From an uncultured Pseudomonadota bacterium (GTDB lineage: Bacteria; Pseudomonadota; Gammaproteobacteria; Burkholderiales; CAIKXV01), in NCBI GenBank assembly GCA_903831455.1, contig CAIKXV010000008.1:1-54356 (forward strand): a stretch of 54,356 nucleotides of DNA, read 5' to 3'. The translations under genes were made by a program, and so were the position numbers. Of this stretch, positions 25,176 through 32,871 are shown piece after piece. Under the pieces are notes generated by a model. It was not told where the DNA came from and made no database searches. It saw only the letters and a program-made list of their open reading frames with translations. The stretch's first letter is position 1. Every line of letters begins with the position of its first letter.

Positions 25176-26255
25176 GTGCAGACGATGACCATCCCCAGCG
25201 CATCGGCCGCGCCCGTCCGGCGGCGGGAAACCGCTCGACTGCGCCGGGACTCGCGCGGCCGGACGGGGTGCGCAGCGCCTCGCCCCGCGCAGGTGGGCCG
25301 TGCACTCGCGCTGGCGGGCCTTGCCCTGTTCATGCAGGCTGCGGCGGTCGTCGCCCAGGCCTGGCCCGCGCGACCGGTGCGGGTGATCATCCCGTGGGCA
25401 CCCGGGGGCTCGAACGACGGCGTCGGACGCATCGTGTTCCAGCGCATCGCCGAACAGTACTCGCAGCCCTTCGTCGTCGAGAACCGTGGCGGCGCGGCCG
25501 GCACGCTGGGCGCGGCCGTGGTCGCCCGCGCGCCCGCCGACGGCCACACCCTGATGGTCCACTCCGCCTCGCACGTGGGCAACGCGCATCTGTACAAGTC
25601 GCTGCCCTACGACACGCTCAAGGATTTCACCGGCATCGCGAATCTCGCCTCGCAACCGGGCGTCCTCGTGGTGCACCCCTCGTTTCCGGCGAAGAGCCTG
25701 CAGGACTTCCTGCGACTGGCGAAGGCCCGGCCCAGGGAGATCCAGTACGCCACCCCTGGCAACGGCAGCGCCCCGCACCTGTTCATGGCGATGCTCACCT
25801 CGATGACCGGCGTGGACCTTCAGCACATTCCGTACAAGGGCGGCCCCCAGTCGACCACCTCGGTGCTCCAGGGCGAGACCCAGGCCACGTTCTCGACGCT
25901 GCCCAACGCGCTCGCGCACGTGCAGAGCGGACGACTGCGCCCGCTGGCGGTCTCCACGCCGCAGCGACTCGGGGTCCTGCCCAGGGTGCCCACGGTCGCC
26001 GAGGCGGGCGTGCCCGCGTACGAGTGGAACCCCTGGATCGGCGTGCTCGCGCCTGCCGGCACGCCCCGCGAGGTAGGCGAGCGGTTGCACGCGGACGTGC
26101 AGCAGGTGCTGGGCCGGGAGGAGACCCGCCGCGGCTTCGAGGCGCTGGGCGTGGAGCCCATCGGCGAGAGCCAGGACGCGTTCCGCACGCGCATCGCGCG
26201 CGACTTCGAACGCTACCGCAAGCTCTACTCGCTGATCGAGATCCGCATCGAATGA
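25176..26255 (+). CDS. Bug/TctC-family solute receptor
   Basis: A 359-residue receptor. GTG at 25176 is chosen because GGAGGAG lies 5 bases upstream; an ATG 9 bases later is the alternative. A polar arginine-rich lead of about 45 residues precedes the hydrophobic ALALAGLALFMQAAAVVAQ signal core. Signatures: RVIIPWAPGGSNDGVGR, ENRGGAAGTLGAAV, APADGHTLM and LQHIPYKGGPQSTTSV. It is followed after 76 bases by a large alpha/beta hydrolase on the same strand, probably an operon. Confidence 0.9.
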   Translation: MQTMTIPSASAAPVRRRETARLRRDSRGRTGCAAPRPAQVGRALALAGLALFMQAAAVVAQAWPARPVRVIIPWAPGGSNDGVGRIVFQRIAEQYSQPFVVENRGGAAGTLGAAVVARAPADGHTLMVHSASHVGNAHLYKSLPYDTLKDFTGIANLASQPGVLVVHPSFPAKSLQDFLRLAKARPREIQYATPGNGSAPHLFMAMLTSMTGVDLQHIPYKGGPQSTTSVLQGETQATFSTLPNALAHVQSGRLRPLAVSTPQRLGVLPRVPTVAEAGVPAYEWNPWIGVLAPAGTPREVGERLHADVQQVLGREETRRGFEALGVEPIGESQDAFRTRIARDFERYRKLYSLIEIRIE

Positions 26256-26331
26256 CCGCCCTGCAGGGGATTGCCGCCGCGCTTATCATGCATGCCTGGC
26301 GCAGGAACACACTCAACCGGAGGAGAGTTTC

Positions 26332-27537
26332 ATGACGAAAGGAAAGGTCGACAGGGCCGCACAGATGGCCCGGCTGCCGGTTCGCGGGGACGAGGATCCG
26401 TACGTGGTGGCGGTCGGTGGCTTCTATCGCCGCTGGTTGAACCTGGTCGACGACCTCGATCCGATGATCGAGGCGGTGGCGAAACTCAAGGGTACCGAGG
26501 ACGAGGACTGGGTCCCGGTGTGGAACGAGGTGGCACGGCGCTACGAGGGCGAGGCCGAGGCCGCGCTCGCCGCCGGCGACCGCGCCGGGGCGCGCTCCGC
26601 GTTCCTCAACGCGAAGACCTACTACAGCATCGCGCGCTTTCCCTCGCCCTACTGGTCGGGATCGACCATCTGCCCACCGGACATGGGGCCGCTCAAGACC
26701 AAGGCCTACGAGGACTACCTGCGCTGCTTCGAGCGCGCGGCCGCGCTGGGCGAGTACCCGCCCGAGGTCGTTCGCGTGAGCCGCGACGGCATGCACGCCA
26801 CCGGCCACCTGCGCCTGCCCAGGCACGCCAGCGCGACGAACAAGGTGCCTGCCGTGCTGGTGATGTGCGGCGCCGACATGTACAAGGAAGACCGCGAGAA
26901 GTACGCCGACGGCGCGATGGTCGAGGGCATCGCCTCGCTGGTGGTCGATGCGCCCGGCACGGGCCAGACGACCTTCCCGCACGCGCCCGAATCCATCGTG
27001 GCCTGGCAGGCGGCCATCGACCTGCTCGCCTCGCGGCCGGAGATCGACGCCGGGCGCATCGGCGCCTTCGGGGTCAGCCGCGGCGGTCTGTGGGTCATCC
27101 GGCTGGCGGCGCACGAGCCGCGGATCAAGGCCGTGATCTCGTGCGCGCCCGGAGGGGCAGGCTACTGGGGTACGCCCGAGGAGCGTGCCGAGTGGCGACG
27201 CGCCGCCGAAGAACGCGCGAAGACCAACTGGTTCGGTCCGCGCGGCACCAAGCCGGCTCCCAAGCCGATGACCGAGGAGGACCAGCGGCGCGAGTTCCTG
27301 CGCTGGTCGCTGAAGGACCAGGGCCTGCTCGACCGCCTCACCATGCCCATGTACCTGGTCAACGGCAAGATCGACCACCTCACCCCGATCGGCAACATCT
27401 ACCTGCTGCTCGAAAGCGGCCCGCCCACCGGCCGCGTGGCGCGCGTCTACGACGACGACGGCCACATCGCGGCGAAGAACGAGCGCATCTGGGCACCGGC
27501 CGCATGGTCCTGGATGCGCGAGCAACTCCAGCGCTGA
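26332..27537 (+). CDS. Alpha/beta hydrolase of the FrsA / 2,6-dihydropseudooxynicotine hydrolase type
   Basis: A 401-residue hydrolase with a helical N-terminal cap (residues 1-150) and a C-terminal catalytic core. The triad is Ser249 in FGVSRGGLW, Asp348 in GKIDHLTP and His378 in DDDGHIAAK. A long cap ahead of the core is characteristic of dihydropseudooxynicotine hydrolase and related C-C bond hydrolases, and FrsA-like proteins share it. The start follows GGAGGAG. Cytoplasmic. It could cleave a beta-diketone or ester; the exact substrate cannot be given. Confidence 0.85.
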   Translation: MTKGKVDRAAQMARLPVRGDEDPYVVAVGGFYRRWLNLVDDLDPMIEAVAKLKGTEDEDWVPVWNEVARRYEGEAEAALAAGDRAGARSAFLNAKTYYSIARFPSPYWSGSTICPPDMGPLKTKAYEDYLRCFERAAALGEYPPEVVRVSRDGMHATGHLRLPRHASATNKVPAVLVMCGADMYKEDREKYADGAMVEGIASLVVDAPGTGQTTFPHAPESIVAWQAAIDLLASRPEIDAGRIGAFGVSRGGLWVIRLAAHEPRIKAVISCAPGGAGYWGTPEERAEWRRAAEERAKTNWFGPRGTKPAPKPMTEEDQRREFLRWSLKDQGLLDRLTMPMYLVNGKIDHLTPIGNIYLLLESGPPTGRVARVYDDDGHIAAKNERIWAPAAWSWMREQLQR

Positions 27538-27545
27538 ACCCGGCC

Positions 27546-27574
27546 GCGGCGCGGGGCTGGCAGCCCCACGCCGC
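27546..27574. terminator. Strong hairpin between convergent genes
   Basis: GCGGCG-C-GGGGCT, loop GGC, AGCCCC-A-CGCCGC forms a 12-bp stem with one C/A mismatch, 8 bases after the hydrolase stop. The opposing gene ends at 27667. It is probably the terminator of the receptor-hydrolase operon. Confidence 0.6.
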
Positions 27575-27666
27575 GACGACGGCGCGCGCAGCCGCGTGCG
27601 CCCCGGGTCTGCGCCTCGCCCGCGGTCGCGAGAACGCAGGGGCGAGATGCGGATGACCCGGCGTCC

Positions 27667-28608
27667 TCAGGACACCAGCGCCGGGAGCAGCATGAGCAGC
27701 AGCGCGCCGACCAGCACGCGACGCTGCAACCGGGCCGCTGCATCGAGGCGAGCCACCGCGTGCGCGCACGCCTCGCCGACGGATTCGGTGGCCGTCCCGA
27801 TCGCCGCCAGCGCGCAGGCGGCGACGAGATCAGCCGAGCCCGCGATCCGCTCCCGACCGGGCGCCGCCGGTGTCGCCCGCCAGGCCTCGGCGGTCGCGCC
27901 CGTGTCCCCGCACACCGCGATCAGCGCGGCGACGAGTCGCGCGGGCAGGACCTCGAGCCCCTCGCGGGCGAGCAGGGCCCACCGGCCGACGGTCTCGCGC
28001 ACCGCGGGTTCAGGGGCTTCGGACCAGCGGATCGCCACCGCGTCGGCCACCCGGACCAGCACCGCACCGGCGCCCCCGGGCAGCAGCGCGAACCAGAACA
28101 GGGGCGAGTAGACCGTGCGCAGCGCGTCGGCGGCGGCACGCGAGATCGCCGCATCGGCGATCTGCATGGCCGTGAGCGCCTCGCCATCCTCGCCGGGCGC
28201 CTGCGTGATGGCATCGGGCATGCCCGCGCTGCCATCGACACGAGCGCCCCAGTCGGCCAGCGCCTCCCGAGCGAGATCGACCTGCCCCTCGAGCAGCGCC
28301 CAGCGCACGCGCGACCACGCACGGGCGCTCGGCTGCCACCGCAGCGCATGCCAGAGCAGGAACACCGACAGCAGCCCGGCGAGCAGCCCTGTCACGCCCG
28401 CCAGTACGTGCCCGGCCAGCATGGCAGCGACCGCGAGGCCTGCCGCCAGCAGGCCCCAGGCGAGCGCGGCGTGCGCGGGGTTCCCGCCGTTGAAGCGGAC
28501 CTCGGCCCCATCGGCCAGGCGAGCGAGTTCACGCGCGACGTCGGCCGCGCCGGGTGCCTCTCGCCGCGCGGAGAGCAGCAGGGCGACCCCGGCCGCGATC
28601 ACGCTCAT
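27667..28608 (-). CDS. CobD/CbiB-like (AmpE-like) integral membrane protein
   Basis: A 313-residue membrane protein with an N-terminal hydrophobic segment, two helices near residues 45-90 (LAWGLLAAGLAVAAMLAGHVL, split here by family pattern), a segment at YSPLFWFALLPGGAGAVLVR and a C-terminal helix LLMLLPALVS. The PLFWFALLPGGAGAV segment with the following VRVADAV resembles adenosylcobinamide-phosphate synthase CbiB/CobD, and Burkholderiales carry such CobD-like proteins outside cobalamin operons. No cobalamin genes are adjacent. It is last in a minus-strand run after the VWA gene, with 132 bases between. Function uncertain. Confidence 0.6.
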   Translation of the reverse strand: MSVIAAGVALLLSARREAPGAADVARELARLADGAEVRFNGGNPAHAALAWGLLAAGLAVAAMLAGHVLAGVTGLLAGLLSVFLLWHALRWQPSARAWSRVRWALLEGQVDLAREALADWGARVDGSAGMPDAITQAPGEDGEALTAMQIADAAISRAAADALRTVYSPLFWFALLPGGAGAVLVRVADAVAIRWSEAPEPAVRETVGRWALLAREGLEVLPARLVAALIAVCGDTGATAEAWRATPAAPGRERIAGSADLVAACALAAIGTATESVGEACAHAVARLDAAARLQRRVLVGALLLMLLPALVS

Positions 28609-28740
28609 CTCCGCCCCCGGACACCGACCGGATCGACGCGGGGCGCGGTGGTCGACGACCCGCCTCCGCGGCAGGCGCCACCGTCACCCGCCGGGGGCCT
28701 CGGGCGGGACGCCACAGGTCGGCTGGGGACTCGCATCGGT

Positions 28741-31326
28741 TCAGCGACGCAGGCGCAGGTAGATCTCCGGCAGCTTGGCGGGCAGGCTGCCGATCTGGTC
28801 GAGCACGAGGTAGTGCCCGCGGCCGAAGATCTGCGGCAGGTACTGGTTCGCCAGCGTATCCACCGTGATGCAGAACGGATGCACGCCCGCGTTCACCGCC
28901 TCCTTCACGGCCATCCGCGTGTCCTCGTGCAGGTAGCGGCGATCCCCGCCGTCGTCGTAGTCCTCGGGGCGCCCGTCCGAGAGCAGCAGCAGCAGGCGGC
29001 GCGGCGTCTGCACGCCCTCGAACCGGTGTACCGCGTGGCGGATCGCCGCTCCCATGCGCGTGGCAAGGCGTCCGGAGAGCCCGCCGACGGTCGACCGCAC
29101 CGACTCGTTGAACGGCTGGTCGAAATCCTTGATCCGGTAGTAGTTGACGTTGTCGCGGTACTTCGAGCAGAAACCCGCGATGCTGTACGGATCGCCGACC
29201 TCCTCCATGCTCTCGGCGAAGAGCAGTACGCCCGCGCGCACCGTGTCGACCAGCCGTCCGCTGCCGTCGGCAACCGTCTGCATGATCGAGGTCGACAGGT
29301 CCGCCAGCAGCGTGACCGCGACGTCGCGGTTGCGGATCGCCCGACGCTTGTAGACCCGCGGCTCCGGCGAGCGTCCGGCCGCGCGCTCGGTGACGTAGCG
29401 CACGGTCGCCTCGAGATCGAGGTCATCGCCGTCCATCTGGCGGGTGAGCGGCGCGGGACGGGTGGGCTTCTGGGCCTGGATCGCCTTCTTCAGGCGCTTG
29501 AGCGTGCCGGCGTGACGATCGGCCAGGCGCTGCGCTTCGAGCGGATTGGACTCGGCCAGCACCTTCTCCGCAACCCAGGCCCAGTCGGCCTTGTAGCGGT
29601 TCTCGCGGTAGTCCCACTCGGGATACGGAATCCCCCGATCCGGCCCCTGCCCCTTCCCGGGGGCCTGCGGCGAGCGTTCGCCCGAGCGCATTTCCCCGGC
29701 GCCCTTGCGCGCGGACGCCGATTGCGCGTGGGCGGCCGCAGCCGATTCGTCGGCCTCGGCCTCCTGGGCGCCGGTCTCCTGCTCGACCGACTCGCCCTCC
29801 TCGTCCGGGTCGCCCTCGCCCTCGCTCGACTGCGAGTCGCCCTGCTCCTCGCTGCGCTCGCTGCGGCTGCCCGGTCCCTCGGCCGCCTTCACCTCGTGGC
29901 CGAGATTGGGCGAGCGGCCCGGCAGATAGGCCGCCTGGGCATCCTCGGCCGTGTAGACCGCCGGCAGCGCGCACAGCGGCAACAGCGCGCAGGCGACGGC
30001 ATGCGCGTCGGCGACCGTCGCATCGGGTTCGAGCAGGCGCGCCAGCAGCCGCGCCTGTGCGTCGTCCAGGCCGTGCGTGCGCCCCTGCGCCAGGCGCAGC
30101 GTGGCCATCGCGTAGTCGCACCAGGCCCGCGCCGGTCCCTCGGCCGGGCCCGACAACGCGGCCAGTCGCAGCAGCCGGGAGAGGTGCGTGGGCGCGATGC
30201 AACCGATCGCATGGTCGATGCGCAGGTCTTCGCACAGGTCGAACAGCAGGCGGAAGCGCTCGGCATCCTCGCCGTGGAACGCGATCAGCGGCTCCCAGGA
30301 GATCGCGAGTGCTTCGGCCACCGCGCCCTCCAGCCCGAACTGCGCGAACAGTCGACGCAGCGGCGCGACCGCGTAGGTCCCGAACGCCAGGTGCCCTGCC
30401 ACGTGGAGCGTACCCAGCACCGCGTGCTCGCGGTCGGGCAGTGCCACCGGCATCAGCAGCGAACGCCCGTCGGTCTCGACGAACGCCCGGCCGCGGTCGG
30501 GCGACCACCCGCTCTCGCCGATCTCGCACGGCTGCCCGTACCACGCGGTGAGCAGCATCTTCAGGAAGCGCTCGTGGTCCTTCGGTCGGAAGCCGGGCAA
30601 CTCGTCGAGCAGCAGGCGCAGGCTCTCGTCGGACTCGAGGCGGAAGTAGGCCTCGCCGCGGAAGCGGTCGGCCGTCAGCAGGTCGATGCCGCGCCGCGCC
30701 CACGGCCCGATCGCTCCCGCGCCCAGCAGCGTGCGTACGCGCAGCGCCCCGGGCAGGAAGTTGCCCAGCGACAGGCGGCGATGGGCAAACAGTTCCTCGG
30801 CGGGCGTGCAGACCTGCTCGATGCCGGCCACGCCCTGCCGACCGGCCAGCTCGCGCACCGGGATCGCGAAGTACGCGGCCCCGCTGTCGGCATGCCGTCC
30901 GCACCAGGCGAGTCCGATGTCCGCCCAGCGCGCCGCTCCGATCGGCCCGAGCGTGGCGAGGGCCGACGGCAGGTTGCCCATGAATCCGTCGATCGACTTC
31001 CACGAGCCCGGCACGTCGACGAAGCGCAGCGCCTGGGCGATCCAGCGGCCCTCGGGGCCTGCAGCCATCGCATCGGGGGTACCCCGGACGAAGGCGCGGC
31101 CGGCGTCGCGATCGAAATCGAACAGCCGCCGCGCCGCGCCGACCCACTCCAGCGCGAACGCCTCGCCGCGCGCGGCCACCACCGCGGGCAGCACGGCCTG
31201 CACCTCGCGATGCGCGACGAAGCTCGCGCGCCCGAGGGCGGCAAGCGCCTCGGGCAGCGCGCCCGGCTCCGCGGCCTCGACCTGCGCCGGCTCGGCCGGC
31301 CCCTGCTGTTGATCATCCTGCCCCAT
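28741..31326 (-). CDS. CbbO/NorD-type protein with C-terminal von Willebrand A domain
   Basis: An 861-residue cytoplasmic protein. The N-terminal 470 residues are helical and poorly conserved. An acidic, low-complexity hinge (about 490-560, rich in E, S, Q and G) follows, then a VWA domain with the MIDAS motif DLSTS (Asp676, Ser678, Ser680) and LLSDGRPED. This layout is that of CbbO, NorD and GvpO-associated partners, which work with a MoxR/CbbQ-type AAA+ ATPase to remodel a metalloenzyme. Start 31326 has GAGGAG. The ATPase partner is two genes upstream, with a DedA gene between. The client enzyme is not in the window. Confidence 0.85.
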   Translation of the reverse strand: MGQDDQQQGPAEPAQVEAAEPGALPEALAALGRASFVAHREVQAVLPAVVAARGEAFALEWVGAARRLFDFDRDAGRAFVRGTPDAMAAGPEGRWIAQALRFVDVPGSWKSIDGFMGNLPSALATLGPIGAARWADIGLAWCGRHADSGAAYFAIPVRELAGRQGVAGIEQVCTPAEELFAHRRLSLGNFLPGALRVRTLLGAGAIGPWARRGIDLLTADRFRGEAYFRLESDESLRLLLDELPGFRPKDHERFLKMLLTAWYGQPCEIGESGWSPDRGRAFVETDGRSLLMPVALPDREHAVLGTLHVAGHLAFGTYAVAPLRRLFAQFGLEGAVAEALAISWEPLIAFHGEDAERFRLLFDLCEDLRIDHAIGCIAPTHLSRLLRLAALSGPAEGPARAWCDYAMATLRLAQGRTHGLDDAQARLLARLLEPDATVADAHAVACALLPLCALPAVYTAEDAQAAYLPGRSPNLGHEVKAAEGPGSRSERSEEQGDSQSSEGEGDPDEEGESVEQETGAQEAEADESAAAAHAQSASARKGAGEMRSGERSPQAPGKGQGPDRGIPYPEWDYRENRYKADWAWVAEKVLAESNPLEAQRLADRHAGTLKRLKKAIQAQKPTRPAPLTRQMDGDDLDLEATVRYVTERAAGRSPEPRVYKRRAIRNRDVAVTLLADLSTSIMQTVADGSGRLVDTVRAGVLLFAESMEEVGDPYSIAGFCSKYRDNVNYYRIKDFDQPFNESVRSTVGGLSGRLATRMGAAIRHAVHRFEGVQTPRRLLLLLSDGRPEDYDDGGDRRYLHEDTRMAVKEAVNAGVHPFCITVDTLANQYLPQIFGRGHYLVLDQIGSLPAKLPEIYLRLRR

Positions 31327-31337
31327 GACCGCGCTCC

Positions 31338-31931
31338 TCAGCCTCCGTTTCGCGTGAGCCGCCGGGCGATCCATCGACCCGAGAGCAGCGTGGCGATCAG
31401 CAGCACCACGGCGGCCATCAGCAGTTCGTCGTGCATCCGGGCGTCCTGCAGCAGCGACTCGATCGCGGTACCGAACAGGTAGCCGGCCACCCCGATGGCC
31501 GCCGTCCAGATCGCGACGCCCGCCACGTTGAACACCACGAACCGCCAGGCCGGCACCGCACTCATGCCGAGCGCGATGGGCGCGGCGATGCGAAATCCGT
31601 ACAGGAAGCGGTTGGCGAGGATGATCGCGATATCGTAGCGCTTCACCCAGCCGCTGATGCGCGATACCCGCCCGGCCACGCGCGGGAAGCGCGCGAGGAA
31701 GGGGAGCGCGTAGCGGATGCCGATCACGTAGTAGGCGAGATCACCGAGGTAGGTGCCGACGAAGGCCACCAGTGCCACGCCCAGCGGATCGAGCAGGCCC
31801 TGGCTCGCGGCGACCATGCCCACCACCAGCGTGGCTTCGCCCTCGAGGAAGGTTCCGGCGAACACGAACCAGTAGCCGTACTCGCGGGTGAGCGCCGCCA
31901 GGTCCAGTCCCAGCCAGTCGAGGAGTCCCAC
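31338..31931 (-). CDS. DedA-family inner membrane protein
   Basis: A 197-residue membrane protein of the DedA/SNARE-associated (VTT domain) family. TFLEGEATLVVGMVA near residue 27 carries the conserved acidic re-entrant motif, and ANRFLYGFRIAAPIALGMS corresponds to the conserved RFxxGxR segment, which contains the functional arginines. A C-terminal helix (LLMAAVVLLIATLLSG) follows. DedA proteins act in lipid flipping (undecaprenyl phosphate or phosphatidylethanolamine), proton-motive force and resistance to cationic compounds. It sits between the CbbQ- and CbbO-like genes, 39 bases and 11 bases apart, so it is in their operon. Confidence 0.92.
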   Translation of the reverse strand: MGLLDWLGLDLAALTREYGYWFVFAGTFLEGEATLVVGMVAASQGLLDPLGVALVAFVGTYLGDLAYYVIGIRYALPFLARFPRVAGRVSRISGWVKRYDIAIILANRFLYGFRIAAPIALGMSAVPAWRFVVFNVAGVAIWTAAIGVAGYLFGTAIESLLQDARMHDELLMAAVVLLIATLLSGRWIARRLTRNGG

Positions 31932-31970
31932 GGCGAAGGGCGGCGTGCCGGAAGGCCGGCCCGCGCGGGG

Positions 31971-32834
31971 CTACTCGAAGTGCGCCCGAACGATCTCGAG
32001 CAGCGCGGCGGCCAGCTCGAGGTCGTCGGTCATCGGGTTGATCAGCGCGACCTGGCAGGCCTCGACCGGGGGCAGGCCCGCCACGATCATGCTGGCGGCA
32101 TAGACCAGCGCCCGCGTCGACGTGACCTCGTCGAGGCCGTGGTCCTTGAGCGCACGGGCCTTGCGCGCGACGGCCACCAGCCGCGCCGCCGCATCGGCCT
32201 CGAGCCCGGGCACTTCGTTGACCAGGATGCGGCGTTCGGTCTCCTCGGCCGGGAAGTCGAAATTGAGCGCGACGAAGCGCTGCTTGGTGGACGGCTTGAG
32301 GTCCTTCAGCACCGTCTGGTAGCCCGGGTTGTACGAGATGACCAGCAGGAAGTCGGGATGCGCGGCGACCTCCCGCCCGGTCTTCTCGAGGGGCAGGCGT
32401 CGGCGATGGTCGGTGAGCGGATGGATGATGACGGTCGAGTCGGTGCGGGCCTCGACGATCTCGTCGAGGTAGCAGATGGCTCCCGCCTTCACCGCGCGCG
32501 TGAGCGGGCCGTCCTGCCAGACCGTCTCGCTGCCCTCGAGCAGGAACCGCCCCACCAGGTCGGAGGAGGTGAGGTCCTCGTGGCAGGACACCGTGACCAG
32601 CGGGCGATCGAGCCGCCAGGCCATGTGTTCGAGGAAACGGGTCTTGCCGCAGCCGGTGGGTCCCTTCAGCATGACCGGCAGGCGCCGCCGGTACGCGGCC
32701 TCGAAGATCTCCACTTCGCGGCCCTGCGGCTCGTAGTACGGCGCCTCGGGCGTCGGACGCGCGGGCGGAACGATGTCGTGCGTCCCCTCGCCGGCTCCGT
32801 TGGCTGCGGCGGGCTGTCGGTCGGGCTGGTTCAT
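31971..32834 (-). CDS. CbbQ/NorQ-type AAA+ ATPase (MoxR family)
   Basis: A 287-residue MoxR-family ATPase. Walker A GPTGCGKT includes Lys64, and Walker B is [19 protein letters not shown] is the sensor-1 region, and [15 protein letters not shown] is CbbQ/NorQ-like. The C-terminal DUF of the CbbQ family is present. It is expected to form a hexamer and, with a CbbO/NorD-like VWA partner (here 28741-31326), to insert metal or activate a target enzyme by ATP-driven remodelling. No cbbLS or norCB are nearby. The ATG at 32834 is 37 bases after the pbpC stop, with AGGA upstream. Confidence 0.9.
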   Translation of the reverse strand: MNQPDRQPAAANGAGEGTHDIVPPARPTPEAPYYEPQGREVEIFEAAYRRRLPVMLKGPTGCGKTRFLEHMAWRLDRPLVTVSCHEDLTSSDLVGRFLLEGSETVWQDGPLTRAVKAGAICYLDEIVEARTDSTVIIHPLTDHRRRLPLEKTGREVAAHPDFLLVISYNPGYQTVLKDLKPSTKQRFVALNFDFPAEETERRILVNEVPGLEADAAARLVAVARKARALKDHGLDEVTSTRALVYAASMIVAGLPPVEACQVALINPMTDDLELAAALLEIVRAHFE

Positions 32835-32871
32835 GCGGTCATCCTGCGGGTGAGCCGGTGAGAATATCACG

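Noticed and set aside
27760-31482. Very long plus-strand open frame antisense to the VWA gene
   Set aside because: GC-rich DNA keeps the antisense frame open. The translation has no recognisable domain and is full of R, G, H and Q, while the minus strand encodes a clear CbbO/NorD protein.
28741-32834. Rubisco activase assignment (CbbQO) for the ATPase-VWA pair
   Set aside because: The architecture fits, but without cbbLS nearby the client is unknown, so I kept the family name only.
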